A DNA stretch of 64,000 nt from Bacteroidales bacterium (GCA_017471965.1 JAFURF010000054.1:1-64000), one strand, 5' to 3'; numbered from the stretch's first letter, positions 1 to 10,200 are shown. Translations and numbers: made by a program. Notes: generated by a model from the sequence alone, not told the origin.

Positions 1-1
1 C

Positions 2-331
2 GAACCTCTGTTCAAACGCTTGTTTTTGCTGTCCGAATTAGGTAAATTTACGGCGGAAGAATATGAACATTACATTAAATCTTTGGACAACATGGGTGAC
101 TACGACAACATAATCCGGACGGCTGCGGAAGACGCACATGCCAGAGGACTGGCTGAAGGTATGGCGAAGGGTGAGGCCAAGGGACGGGAAGAAGGACGGG
201 AAGAGGGACGGGAAGAAGGGAGCATGACAAAGGCATTAGACATGGCCAGGAACCTTAAGGCGCTTGGGGTAGAGATTGCTGTTATCGTGCAGGCGTCAGG
301 CCTTACTGAGGAACAGGTGGCAGGATTGTAA
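2..331 (+). CDS. Rpn-family nuclease/putative transposase, C-terminal part (5' end outside window)
   Basis: The reading frame is open from the window edge, so only the last ~110 residues are seen. They contain a short helical end (PLFKRLFLLSELGKFT) followed by a very charged stretch with GxAxG and REEG repeats, and a final segment (ALGVEIAVIVQASGLTEEQVAGL) that is the usual tail of Rpn/PD-(D/E)XK 'recombination-promoting nuclease' proteins of Bacteroidales. The catalytic PD-(D/E)XK domain would lie upstream and cannot be checked. These proteins act on DNA and often occur as multiple genomic copies. The gene faces the large minus-strand surface operon convergently. A start codon cannot be assigned. 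Confidence 0.7.
   Translation, partial: EPLFKRLFLLSELGKFTAEEYEHYIKSLDNMGDYDNIIRTAAEDAHARGLAEGMAKGEAKGREEGREEGREEGSMTKALDMARNLKALGVEIAVIVQASGLTEEQVAGL
182..217 (+). repeat. 12-bp tandem repeat, three units, inside the Rpn-family gene
   Basis: Three consecutive near-identical units of ggacgggaagaa (middle unit ends in g) encode GREE/REEG repeats. Twelve-base units keep the frame when copy number changes, so the charged linker could vary in length between strains. Confidence 0.75.
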
Positions 332-336
332 GGGAC

Positions 337-376
337 AGTGTGGGGACATGGATTCGGAAATCCATGTCCCCACACT
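337..376. terminator. Perfect 18-bp inverted repeat between convergent genes
   Basis: Arms 337-354 and 359-376 are exactly complementary around a 4-base cgga loop. It sits between the ends of the Rpn-type gene and the last gene of the minus-strand operon, where a bidirectional terminator is expected. Neither side has a T-tract, so intrinsic termination is uncertain. It may instead act in transcript protection or be a mobile palindrome. Confidence 0.55.
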
Positions 377-414
377 CAAATCTCAGAACAGTGCTACGCT
401 ACCAGCCTAAAGCA

Positions 415-2418
415 CTACCTCTCGACCTCATAGATCTTCCACTTCCACTGGTTGTTGCCATTGAGTTGGAAAGTGCCTGTTCCACCCCACTGGATATAAT
501 ATTGTCCCAGACCGAGAAGATCTTTCATACCGCGGCAGATATCGATGTCGCCATCACCGTCATCATCCACCCAGCCGTTAACGCACTTGACATACTGGGC
601 AGGATTGACCTGAGTGAAATACGGCTCCACATCCGTCTGACTCATGTAATTATTCCTTACCAAAGACTTCCACGCACCTGGCACTGACTCATACTTATAA
701 TCTTCTTCCACCTCGATAGCCTGTCCGTTATCCATATCAAAGACAAACACATACTCAATCGGGAGATTATTCGCGTCAGGTGCAGAACCAGACAGACACA
801 ATTTGCCGTAAGCGTCTACATACCAATACTTCGAATCATCCCAGTCAGCGCAGATGACATACATTCCTCCGTCAGTCATCTGCCCGACATTCGTTATCTG
901 TGCAACCTTCTTCCACGGATCCACAAAAGCAGAGTTGCCATCCATACGGTTGGCAGTAATATAATTGACAGAAGCCTCGGCACCATCAAATCTTAAATAG
1001 CAAATTACAGCATATTTACCGGAATTATTAGGAGTACCCGAAACCGTCTTGTCAACAATGAAATCAGGATTGTCCAGCGCATTAGCGACAGAAGTAGTGA
1101 AGTCATAATAACTTTTACCACTAAACCTGATCAACACATCGTTATTCGCCTTCAGCGGCACTTCATCGAGCACAGACGGACTGATCTTCACAGACGCACG
1201 ATTGACAGTCACTGAAGACGCCGTCACATTGAAATCCAGATCCAGAGTATAGACAGGCGCAGGAGTACTGCAGACAGTATTCAAAGTATATGACCCCAGT
1301 TCGTCCTCATATGTGCACACAACATCGTAATCACCCTTCGGCATATACACCTTAGGACCATTAAAGAAGAACACCTCGCTTTCAGACAGTGATTCTCTAA
1401 CATATGTCTTATACACAGTATCTCCTGACTTCACGGTCACATTGATGTTCTTCATCCTCGCAAGTTCCTCGGGAGAAACGTCAAAAGTCAGAGTGACTGC
1501 AGACCTGGCCAGAATGCCCTCATCATAACGATGCTCGGCAACGGCAGAAATGCTCACATCCACCGGCTTGACAAACTCGGCGCTGACATTGAAGGTATAA
1601 GCCATCGACGCCGCAAAAGTCTTGCTGACCTTCTTCACGGCACGTCCGCCCTCGGCATCAGTCAGATCGATGGTAAGTTCATGCTCGCCAGGCCACACAA
1701 GCATGGCATAAGTCACTTCCGTATCGAACACCTCATGCTCTGCAGGAGGAAGAAGAGTCACCGTCGAATTCTCTGCAGACACAGGCACGGCATCCGCAAA
1801 AACAAGGCACCCTTCCGACCCCTGCTCGTCACTGAAAGCCAGATCGGCAGCACCCGCAAGCGGAGCGGTAGCGGAAGTCACCTTCATGGACGCCACATTC
1901 GCCGGAAGATTGAATCTCACGAGCGCAAGAGCATTCCTGAACCTCACATCCACAGTACCGTCCTCAGTCAGATCGGACAGATCCACCAGCGAAGCCGAAA
2001 GATTCGCATCACGGGCAAACGAACCGTCCTCACGCGGCCTCTGCTCCACCGGCACGAAAAAAGACACCGTACCGTCATCGCCCACCGCCGACTTAGGATA
2101 AACAGCGTAACCGTCATCATAGCCATTGGCCTCATCCACACTATCGTCAAGAAGGCCCCTGAATGTCGCCATAGAAACAGCGGCACCCTCGAACTCGGTA
2201 GTGAACTCACTCTTGAAAGGCTCCGAATCAGACGGGAACACCACCTTCACCTGATCGCCGTTCTCCCATAGGACATCATTTCCGTCTAGCACGGTCCTGG
2301 TCTCAGGACTCACAGTCACAAGACTCACCATACGAGGCTCAGGCCTCTCCAGTCCGCTTTCCGTCACACACGACACCATAGTTGCCATAGCGGCAAAACC
2401 TAAAAGAAATCTTTTCAT
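415..2418 (-). CDS. Fimbrillin-like surface lipoprotein with Ig-like and C-terminal lectin-like region
   Basis: 667 aa. A type II signal peptide ends at Cys17 (MVSC lipobox). Residues ~30-285 form a fimbrillin-like (Mfa-like) domain, recognisable by the entry TVSPETRTVLDGNDVLWENG, the VRFRNALALVRF strand, the APLAGAADLAF strand and the WPGEHELTIDLTDAEGG turn. Residues ~290-440 look Ig-like. The last ~200 residues contain GGMYVICADWDDSKYWYVD, plus an acidic DDDGDGDID run that may bind calcium. It is the last gene of the long minus-strand locus and follows the 42-aa peptide gene by 15 nt. No enzymatic residues are seen, so an adhesin or stalk role on the cell surface is inferred from family resemblance only. 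Confidence 0.75.
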   Translation of the reverse strand: MKRFLLGFAAMATMVSCVTESGLERPEPRMVSLVTVSPETRTVLDGNDVLWENGDQVKVVFPSDSEPFKSEFTTEFEGAAVSMATFRGLLDDSVDEANGYDDGYAVYPKSAVGDDGTVSFFVPVEQRPREDGSFARDANLSASLVDLSDLTEDGTVDVRFRNALALVRFNLPANVASMKVTSATAPLAGAADLAFSDEQGSEGCLVFADAVPVSAENSTVTLLPPAEHEVFDTEVTYAMLVWPGEHELTIDLTDAEGGRAVKKVSKTFAASMAYTFNVSAEFVKPVDVSISAVAEHRYDEGILARSAVTLTFDVSPEELARMKNINVTVKSGDTVYKTYVRESLSESEVFFFNGPKVYMPKGDYDVVCTYEDELGSYTLNTVCSTPAPVYTLDLDFNVTASSVTVNRASVKISPSVLDEVPLKANNDVLIRFSGKSYYDFTTSVANALDNPDFIVDKTVSGTPNNSGKYAVICYLRFDGAEASVNYITANRMDGNSAFVDPWKKVAQITNVGQMTDGGMYVICADWDDSKYWYVDAYGKLCLSGSAPDANNLPIEYVFVFDMDNGQAIEVEEDYKYESVPGAWKSLVRNNYMSQTDVEPYFTQVNPAQYVKCVNGWVDDDGDGDIDICRGMKDLLGLGQYYIQWGGTGTFQLNGNNQWKWKIYEVER

Positions 2419-2433
2419 AGCACAGTCCTCCCA

Positions 2434-2562
2434 TTAAATACTATCAATACCGCCATCACCGAATCCATCGTGATTGCTATCCACGCTGCCAGAAAGGACC
2501 GCACCTTCCAAAATCAGTAGTATCTCGCTCACCTGAGGAGATTCATAACAATTCTTTTCCAT
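2434..2562 (-). CDS. Short YESP/EGA peptide (copy 1), function unknown
   Basis: 42 aa when started at the ATG at 2562 (MEKNCYESP...). A longer in-frame start at 2616 would pass through a hairpin and looks spurious. No signal peptide or membrane segment. The N-terminal half carries YESPQVSEILLILEGAVLSG and the C-terminal half is Asp/Gly-rich (SNHDGFGDGGIDSI). It is clearly related to the 47-aa peptide at 12830-12973: both have YESP, EGA followed by V/I-L, a Ser two to three residues later, HDxF and a GG pair. Both lie 15-18 nt before a fimbrillin-like lipoprotein gene. No maturase, protease or dedicated exporter adjoins it, so a RiPP call is not justified. Confidence 0.65.
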   Translation of the reverse strand: MEKNCYESPQVSEILLILEGAVLSGSVDSNHDGFGDGGIDSI

Positions 2563-2579
2563 AGTCAAGTGATTTTTTA

Positions 2580-2616
2580 ATGCACCACCCGTCGCATCAC
2601 GCGAAGGATGGTGCAT
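2580..2616. other. Intra-operon hairpin between fimbrillin-like gene and peptide gene
   Basis: Arms 2580-2587 and 2609-2616 (atgcacca/tggtgcat) pair perfectly over a 21-nt loop. It lies after the stop of the 510-aa lipoprotein and before the peptide start at 2562. In the minus direction no T-run follows, so a processing or stability role within the operon is likelier than full termination. Confidence 0.45.
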
Positions 2617-2641
2617 CGTTATTTATGTTTAACAAAGAGGG

Positions 2642-4174
2642 TTAGAAATCAATTGAGTTACCGCCGCCGAGACCATCGAGACCATCTACAAAGCCTTCGT
2701 TGTCGAATGAGCCGTCCTTGTCGAAGTTGAGTTCGCCACTGAGGTCAAGAATGAGGGTTTCTTTTGCAGCAACAGTCTTACCATTAAAGTTCTTCACAAC
2801 AGTCTTATCAGCAGCATCTTTAAGAGTTACTGCAAGGTCTGCTGCCTCTGAAATAGGGTAGATAGTCAAAGTATACTGCTGGGCACTTACTTCTGCGAGT
2901 TCGATTGTCTTGCCTGCGCCTTCACCTGAAACAGAGAGGACACCTTCTGTCACATTCATTACAGCAGCGCCTACTATACCCTTGGTTGACTCGATTGTCA
3001 CAGACTTCACACCGGCAGGAACAGTAAACTGAAGTGTTGCAAGAGCACCCGTAACATCAGTAAAGGCTATAGACTCGCTTGTAGGAAGCACCTTTGCAGA
3101 CCAAAGTTCAGCAGGATTCTGAGGGTCCAGGGTATAATTCACCTTGCCTGCGCTATAAGCAGTTGCCGGATATACCGCATAACCTGGAGTATTGGCATGA
3201 ACCACAGCAGCAGGAAGATTTCCGGTAAACTCGCCGTCAGCATCTGCAGTAAGGGTCTCGTCATGCAGATCAGAGAATACTGTGTGAATCTGCTGACCCT
3301 CTATGAAGGTCTTGCCAGTAGTTGAGAAAGTATAGGTCTTCTCAAACTGGGTGTTGAAAGTAAAGGTATAATAGTTTGAAGCCACAAAATTAAACGGACC
3401 GTTTACTGTCTTTCTGTATTTGCAACCATCAGTATCAGTCAACTCTGCAGTAAGGCTTGTATAAGTTCCAGGATATACGAGAACATTATACACCTTTGCA
3501 GCAGTGAAGGCATCACCTGTCGGTTCCACTGTAACCTCAACGTACGGAATTACCACCTCATCAACAACAAGTCTGTCGTCAGCCTCCGGATCAAAAACCA
3601 TTGAAGCAGTTCCCGCAAGATTACTGCCGTCAGCAGAAATCTTCAGGCTTGCAATATCAGAAGCAGAAAGAGAGAAGCGGACGATGGAAAGCGCATTATT
3701 GAAAGTCGCCTCAGTGGTACCATTTGCATCAAGTTCAGCAAGAGACACTACTGCTGATGACAAGTTCATTTCAGTGTCAAATGAACCGTTCTCGTTAACA
3801 ATGACTGTAGCAGGCAGACTATGCGATATAGTTCCGTTGTTAGTCATAGCAGTTGCAGGATATACAGCATATCCGTCAGTTTCATATCCCTGAGCAACAC
3901 TTACGGTATTCGGAAGCGTACCTTTGAACTGCACGCTATGACCAGCCTGAGTGGTTGAGAATGTTGCCACATGGTGTGCGGCATCCTTGGTAAAACGAAG
4001 AGCCACGGCATCATTTGCCTCCCAGTGAACTGCATCACCCGAAAGTTGGGTCTTGGTCTCTGCCGAACTAGCCTTGATGGTCACCTCGCGTGTAAGGGAC
4101 GGTGTCTCGACTTTTACATTGTTACAAGCCGCCACTGCGACGAGGGCAGCGAAAAAGAAGAATGTTTTTTTCAT
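2642..4174 (-). CDS. Lipoprotein with two tandem fimbrillin-like domains
   Basis: 510 aa from the ATG at 4174, chosen because MKKTFFFFAALVAVAAC gives a proper lipoprotein signal with Cys17; an upstream ATG at 4189 adds five residues only. Domain 1 (~28-285) has the hallmarks EVTIKASSAETKTQLSG, TEATFNNALSIVRFSL, YPGTYTSLTAELTDTDG and FVASNYYTFTFN. Domain 2 (~290-490) repeats the fold more briefly (FSDLHDETLTADADGEFTG, GYAVYPATAYSAGKV, GALATLQFTVPAGVKSV). The C-terminus is an Asp/Gly tail (DKDGSFDNEGFVDG, then GGGNSIDF) that resembles the end of the neighbouring 42-aa peptide. Likely a surface filament-type or adhesive lipoprotein; function inferred. Confidence 0.75.
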   Translation of the reverse strand: MKKTFFFFAALVAVAACNNVKVETPSLTREVTIKASSAETKTQLSGDAVHWEANDAVALRFTKDAAHHVATFSTTQAGHSVQFKGTLPNTVSVAQGYETDGYAVYPATAMTNNGTISHSLPATVIVNENGSFDTEMNLSSAVVSLAELDANGTTEATFNNALSIVRFSLSASDIASLKISADGSNLAGTASMVFDPEADDRLVVDEVVIPYVEVTVEPTGDAFTAAKVYNVLVYPGTYTSLTAELTDTDGCKYRKTVNGPFNFVASNYYTFTFNTQFEKTYTFSTTGKTFIEGQQIHTVFSDLHDETLTADADGEFTGNLPAAVVHANTPGYAVYPATAYSAGKVNYTLDPQNPAELWSAKVLPTSESIAFTDVTGALATLQFTVPAGVKSVTIESTKGIVGAAVMNVTEGVLSVSGEGAGKTIELAEVSAQQYTLTIYPISEAADLAVTLKDAADKTVVKNFNGKTVAAKETLILDLSGELNFDKDGSFDNEGFVDGLDGLGGGNSIDF

Positions 4175-4211
4175 GATTGTATTCTCCATCAGTTATAGTT
4201 AGTATAGTTAT

Positions 4212-7200
4212 TTAGTTTATGTTTCGTTTATCATACTCAAGGAATTCATCCCAAGAATAAGCGTTGTAGCCTTCCGTCTGCTTTATGATTCGCTCGTAGA
4301 TGATCTGTCGGCAGACTGCGTTGAAAGTACCGCTATTGGATTTCATGATACTTGTCTCTGTAGGGCACCAGAAGTTCGACCCGCTAGGCATATAGTATCC
4401 TATATCTTCATAACCAGGCAGATCGATAAAGTCATCCCAGTTCCAAGCCTGCTTATCAATGGTAACATTCCTGTACCAACCTTGTGCATGGTGGTTATCA
4501 CCGCTGTCAAGTTTGTCATACGACTTATCCTCATATTCATCCGCAAGACGTCCGAATGAGTGTCCTCCAGCCTCGTGGCGGACAAGGTTGCCAAGATACA
4601 TGTTTTTAGCAGGAACCATGGTAAGTCCCATAGAACAGTACATTTCACCATAGAGAGGACTGTCAAGAATCTGCGAATCAAAACGTGCATTCGATCCGAT
4701 ATCGGCGTCTGTATTTATCAGCATGATGACTATGGTTCTATAATATTCCGCATCATCATTGAATCTTTCATCATTCCTGAGGACGTCTCGAACCGCATCG
4801 TAATTGCCACCTGGAAGATTTACATAAGTATTGCCGACAGCCTGATAATATGCTTTGAAATAAGTATCCTTCTGCTCACCGCCTTGGAGTGAAATTCCTT
4901 CATCTTCAGACTCAAAAGCCATCAGATAGACATTGAACCTGTCACGGAACGACTTGTAAGGCTCGACTCCGAAGAAAGCATCGCAGGCGGACCTTGCATT
5001 TCTAGCAAAAACACCACCTTTAACAAGATCTTTCTTCTGGTAGCCCTCACTGACGATGACAACATTTAGAGGGGTGTCATATTTCTGATCCGCCTCCTGA
5101 AGAGTTACGACATCGCTATCCTGATAATACATGCTCTCATCAATAGGTGCTCCATTCTCCTTTTGAGTGATTGTCACTCTTTTGGTGTATGTGTATGTAG
5201 GAGCCGTCGCGGTTACAACTGTTATATCGACATGGAAGGATCTTTGTTCAGTTCCTGTGTTTACCTCAACATCAAGGAACTCCGGAACACCTTCCTGATC
5301 TTCCCCTTCCTTATATTCCGGATTTTTTTCCTGCACTATAAGGGACTCATTCGGCTCTACGGAAAATTCACCGTAGCCGGATTCACTAGCCCAAATATAA
5401 TGAGAGTAATAAGCATCGTCATATTTATTGAGAGGATCATGATACCATATATACTTATCATTATTCCCAATAGACATTGACGGAGACTTATAGGCATAAC
5501 CGTTCTGAGGCAATACGGGATTTACAAAGGCGGTTCCACCCACATAGTCTACCATAGGGGTATAGTCAATTATAAGTTCCCCTGCATCCTCAAAAGTAAA
5601 CTCAACAGTGTCTGTCTCATTACCGTCACTCAGAACCACCTTGAAACTCATCTCCGAAGGATCGTCGTCCTCCTTAAAAGACAAATAAATATGCCCGTTG
5701 TATTGGTTCACACTGACAGAAGGTGTAGACGAAAAGCCTTTTACATCCTCTACTGTAGCAGTCAGCGGTGCGGTTGGACTGGTAAGGCCCAATTCAATTT
5801 CAAAAGACATATTGGCCCCCCTCATCGCCGGTATATTGCTGTTGTCTGCAACTCTCAGCACCAGATGCTCCTTAGGTACCAGATTGGCAAAGTCCGAAAG
5901 AATCGCTGTATTGCCATCCGAAATCTCAAGGGCCATGGAAGCAGGAGTCCCGCCAGCATAAAAATTGTCATAAATGTCTGCAGCATCCACTGTCACCGTC
6001 AGTACATCTCCCTCAAGAACAGCATCAGACACAGTCAGATCACCCAAGTTGCCGTCCTTATAGTCAATCTTCGCAGAAAGGGCATCGGAAAGATTGCCTT
6101 CCTCTGCACACACATCAAGAAGAAGTTCCATCGCCTTTGCGGGACGAACCTTATAGTCCAAAACAACCTTTTCCTTGATTTTTCTATCATATATACCTAC
6201 GCCATAAGGAGCATAAACGGCATTATCGAGATACTCGGTCAGCAATGCCACGGACTGGATCTGATCCAGAATGGCACTTATCTTCTCGGCTGTGGTCTCA
6301 AGAGCCTCAAGCCTGGCCTCAAGGTCGGACAGGTCATCTTCAAGATTGTCGAGATCGCCGGAAATTTCCGAAACCAGAGTCTCCGAATCCGCATTCAGGT
6401 CAAGAGTATAGTACCTTGAAGGCAGGAACGCAAAATCAGAGGTCTTGGACTTGCGGAACTCACCGTACTCCTTGTAGTTCACAGTCACGCTCATCGAAGT
6501 GTGCTCACCTGGCCACACAAGCATATTGACCTCGCCGCCCGGGAAACACTCATTGCCGTCAGCAGGCTTAAGGGTCACACTCGTCGACTTTTCGTTCTCA
6601 CCCCAGTCTCCTTCCAAGACAAGTCTGCCGAGGTCATCACCCTCCTCAGTAACGAAAGAGAGCGGCGCCTTTCCGGCAAGAGGCGAAGTACCAGTAAGGG
6701 TCACTGAAGTGACATCGTCCTGGACAGTAAACCTCAAGATGGAAAGCGCGTTGCGGAAGGTTGCTTGAGAATTTCCGTCATCCCGGATATCAGCAAGAGA
6801 AACCGATGCGGAAGCAAGGTTGAGACCGTCAGCGAATGTGCCGTTCTCACGGACCTTCTGCTCGGCAGGAAGGGTAAAATCAACGACACCCCCAGCCAGT
6901 GCAGTCTCCGGATATACTGCAAGCACAGTCTCCAGATAGCCGCTGTCTTCGCGATACACCTCCAGCGGGAGTTTTCCGGTGAAATCTGCACTGACGCTGG
7001 AAGCATCAAGAGCAGTAGAAAACTGATGTACGGCACAGCCTGCAACCGGATGGGTAAAGACAAGAGATATGGCGTCACCATCCTCCCACTTCACCGCACC
7101 ACCGTCAAAGGCAGTCTTCGTCTGTGCAGGAGCGGCGGTGATGGTCACCGTGCGGTCGCCCTGCTCAGGCGGGTTGAGCCCTGCCTCATCCCTGTTACAG

Positions 7201-7256
7201 GATGAAGCAAAGGCCAACGCTGCCAGAAGTATTGATATTATATTTATCTTCTTCAT
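4212..7256 (-). CDS. Fimbrillin-like domain fused to M64-type metallopeptidase, lipoprotein
   Basis: 1014 aa from the ATG at 7256, with lipobox Cys20 (FASSC). An upstream ATG at 7268 overlaps the previous stop (TAATG) and adds four residues. Layout: fimbrillin-like domain ~30-290; Asp/Glu/Leu-rich coiled coil ~295-335; a ~180-residue module beginning IQSVALLTEYLDNAVYAPYG that is shared with the next gene upstream; BACON-like region ~560-700 ending VTITQKENG; and a C-terminal peptidase domain (~705-1014) starting PLNVVIVSEGYQKKDL. The zinc-site motif HEAGGHSFGRLADEY lies at about residue 892, as in IgA-peptidase M64-family proteins. The enzyme should cut proteins at the cell surface; its substrate is unknown. 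Linking such a protease to a fimbrillin-like domain is unusual. Confidence 0.85.
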   Translation of the reverse strand: MKKINIISILLAALAFASSCNRDEAGLNPPEQGDRTVTITAAPAQTKTAFDGGAVKWEDGDAISLVFTHPVAGCAVHQFSTALDASSVSADFTGKLPLEVYREDSGYLETVLAVYPETALAGGVVDFTLPAEQKVRENGTFADGLNLASASVSLADIRDDGNSQATFRNALSILRFTVQDDVTSVTLTGTSPLAGKAPLSFVTEEGDDLGRLVLEGDWGENEKSTSVTLKPADGNECFPGGEVNMLVWPGEHTSMSVTVNYKEYGEFRKSKTSDFAFLPSRYYTLDLNADSETLVSEISGDLDNLEDDLSDLEARLEALETTAEKISAILDQIQSVALLTEYLDNAVYAPYGVGIYDRKIKEKVVLDYKVRPAKAMELLLDVCAEEGNLSDALSAKIDYKDGNLGDLTVSDAVLEGDVLTVTVDAADIYDNFYAGGTPASMALEISDGNTAILSDFANLVPKEHLVLRVADNSNIPAMRGANMSFEIELGLTSPTAPLTATVEDVKGFSSTPSVSVNQYNGHIYLSFKEDDDPSEMSFKVVLSDGNETDTVEFTFEDAGELIIDYTPMVDYVGGTAFVNPVLPQNGYAYKSPSMSIGNNDKYIWYHDPLNKYDDAYYSHYIWASESGYGEFSVEPNESLIVQEKNPEYKEGEDQEGVPEFLDVEVNTGTEQRSFHVDITVVTATAPTYTYTKRVTITQKENGAPIDESMYYQDSDVVTLQEADQKYDTPLNVVIVSEGYQKKDLVKGGVFARNARSACDAFFGVEPYKSFRDRFNVYLMAFESEDEGISLQGGEQKDTYFKAYYQAVGNTYVNLPGGNYDAVRDVLRNDERFNDDAEYYRTIVIMLINTDADIGSNARFDSQILDSPLYGEMYCSMGLTMVPAKNMYLGNLVRHEAGGHSFGRLADEYEDKSYDKLDSGDNHHAQGWYRNVTIDKQAWNWDDFIDLPGYEDIGYYMPSGSNFWCPTETSIMKSNSGTFNAVCRQIIYERIIKQTEGYNAYSWDEFLEYDKRNIN

Positions 7257-7267
7257 GGTGTGTGGCA

Positions 7268-10200
7268 TTAGAAAGCGAGGAAGAAACGAACATTATGAGC
7301 AGTACCTAAACTTCCCGTAGTTGATGACTTGGCTACAGGGTTCATAATAATAGGGTTTCCATATGAATTATAAGAACTTGTCTTATAATTGGCACTAGTA
7401 ATCTGTGTTTTCCCCGCTTTTGACAAAGCATTGTTGATGATAGTCAGATTCTCACCGGAAATAAATGTCATTTCTTTTTGGGACGGAAGATACCAATCTG
7501 TATTCTTATCGGTATCTACTGGATAATTTGTCCTGAAATCAGCCAATTTTCCGTTAGGCAAATAGAAATCCCAACCTGTGTATGCATCATCACCCGCATC
7601 GGACTTTGCCTGGTCATCTGTATATCCGGAGAATGCCAGAGTGTTATTGTAGCCTTTCGCTGCCGCATTTTCCGCAGCCTGCCAAGTACCATTGCCCTCG
7701 ACAGGATCTGAGTATCCCTGTGCTGTAGCCCAACTTTCAAATTTAGAACGCCAAACACTGCCGTTGTCCAACGCACTTGATATTTCATCTACGCTGACGA
7801 CATATCCGTTTATGAAATCTTCTGGTATCCATGTGTCAACAGAAGATGGGTCTGATATCTTGCATACGATTCCTCTAAGTGTCTTACCTATCAACGGCTC
7901 TATCATTTCACCATTCCCATCTATTGATGCAGACCACGTTCCATCTGCATAATAATAATCTCCCACTTTAGGATCTGCCGCACCTGCTGCCGATACGCTC
8001 ACCTTGCACTCTACTGGAGGGACTGTTTCCCCTGGCTTGACGGCTTTACCCGGATCTGCTATGGAAGCAGTAATGGTTACTGGCTCGTCCGTAACCTGAT
8101 GGGCTGTAAGTACACCGTTCACAACAGAAACATATTCAGGGGCAGAAGAAGTCCACACCAGATCTGTGAACGAAGGATCCTCACCGTTAATACCATCTGA
8201 TATAAACTCAGCAAAAAGTTCAACTTCTTTACCTACTGTCATCTGCTTGCTCGTCGGAATTGTAAACGACGTAACATAATATGGTTCAACAGAAACGGTG
8301 ATGGTTCTCGATAATTTTTGTCCTGAAGCGAAATCAGAACCCGGACCGTAATAATAATAGTTTTTGGTGACCGGTTCCATGGTAATTGTGACTGAACCGG
8401 AAGTTTTCCCTCCTTCAGGAGATTTCGCAGTAGCGGTCGGCGTTCCAGAAGCATAGTTCAAGCCATCTCCTCCGATTATATAATTAATCCAGAACAGGTC
8501 CGGGTTCACTTCAGCCGGCTCGACCGTCGCAGTAAAGGACCTTTGAGATCCGAATTTCATGGTGACGTTGTTTTCGTCGCCCATACCGTCCACAATGATC
8601 TTTCTTGGCTGGACAGCAACGCTCTGAATCGTATGAGTAAAGGTTCCTTCGCCTTCAATAGTACATGTCAGACCGATGTCAGTATATTTATCCACATACT
8701 GTCTTCCAATTCCTGTAACGACAGCCTGATTTATACCGTCGGCATACTTCTTCTCAATAGAAACATACAATCCGCTAGCCGAAGGAACAGACCAGGTGAT
8801 TCGTTCCGGATCGATATAATACGGACTTTCCAGACGCAGATTGATCGATTGTCCTTCTTCCACATAATGAGGTCCATAAATCTTTATGTCAGGATTTACA
8901 GTCACGGTAAATGCAGCAGATACTGGACAGCCCCACTCGTCAATGGCATCGGATGTGACAGTAACGGTCGCAGAACCCACTTTAAGTGCGCTGAGTTTTC
9001 CATCCTCACTGACATGTGCCGTTTCCGAGTCACTTGACTCCCATCTGAAAGTCTGAACCGCAGCAGCAGGACTTACGGAAGCGATCAATTGGATACTCTG
9101 ACCTTTATCCAGGTCGAAATTATCCACCTTATTCATATTCACCACTTCATTCAACTCCAAAGATTTGAATGACAGGCTCATTGACTCGGCATAAACTGTT
9201 CCGCTCTTATCCACAGGAACGACCTCGACGAATTCCGAAGCGAGGTCTGTCTTGCCTGTAACTACAGAAAGAGCCATTTTCGCACCGGTCTTCTTGAAAT
9301 AGAACTCATCCGAAAGGCTGTTTTCCACCGTCACGGTCACGATTCCGCTTTCGTCAGCAGTTACATCCGTGATTGTAAAGTCAGTCATCGCTGGAGCAGC
9401 CTTTGTGATGGCCTGGGCATAATAGCCCATGACCTTGAGGCCTTGATTCCAGAGGCTCGTCCTGGCCTCATCTGAGGCGAGAGCCATGGCTGCGGACGCC
9501 GGACGGACGATATATTCAAGTTCGATTGATTCATCCATGGTCCTGAGCATATAGCCTTCGTCCGTACGCTCATCGGATTCTGTATTGAGGGTATAATAAG
9601 CGACAACCTTTTCCTCGGAATATTTCGACATGAATGTCACCGACTGAATCATATCGAGGAGTACGTCCCAGTCTTTCATCTGGTCTTCAAGTCCATCAAT
9701 CCTTGCCTTCAGCGCAGTCACTTCGTTCTCGCATGCAGCCACGAGGTCGATCAGGTCGTTCATGGTGACTCCGGCGTCCTGAAGATCTGCAGCGGCAGCC
9801 TTGTTGAGGGATTTGAGGGTAGCGGCGTCAAACGACTCAGGATCTTCCGATGCCGTTGCGATGGCCTGCTGATAACCTTCCTCGACATCCGACGCTAAAG
9901 CCGCAAGTCGTGCATTAAGGTCTTCAGAAGCCTTTACGACTGCTGACACTGATGCAAGAAGGGCGTCTGTTTCCGCAAGGTCAACGCCTTCTTTCAGACC
10001 TGCTTCGATGTCGGATGCAATGCCTTCGATCTGGAGTTTCCACATCGAAAGTTTCTTGCCGTAAGATGCGAGTTGAGCCTCTGACTTTGCCGAAGTTACC
10101 ACTGCCGACCAGTATGCTCCCATGTTCTTTCCGAGCCATGCCTTGGCATTAGCGTCAAGAGAGTTGAGGGTGGTCTTTGTGGCGCTGGCAGCGTCGGCCT

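Noticed and set aside
1531..2271. Long plus-strand ORF (246 aa) opposite the first lipoprotein gene
   Set aside because: Arg/His-rich shadow frame of a real coding strand; no domain features.
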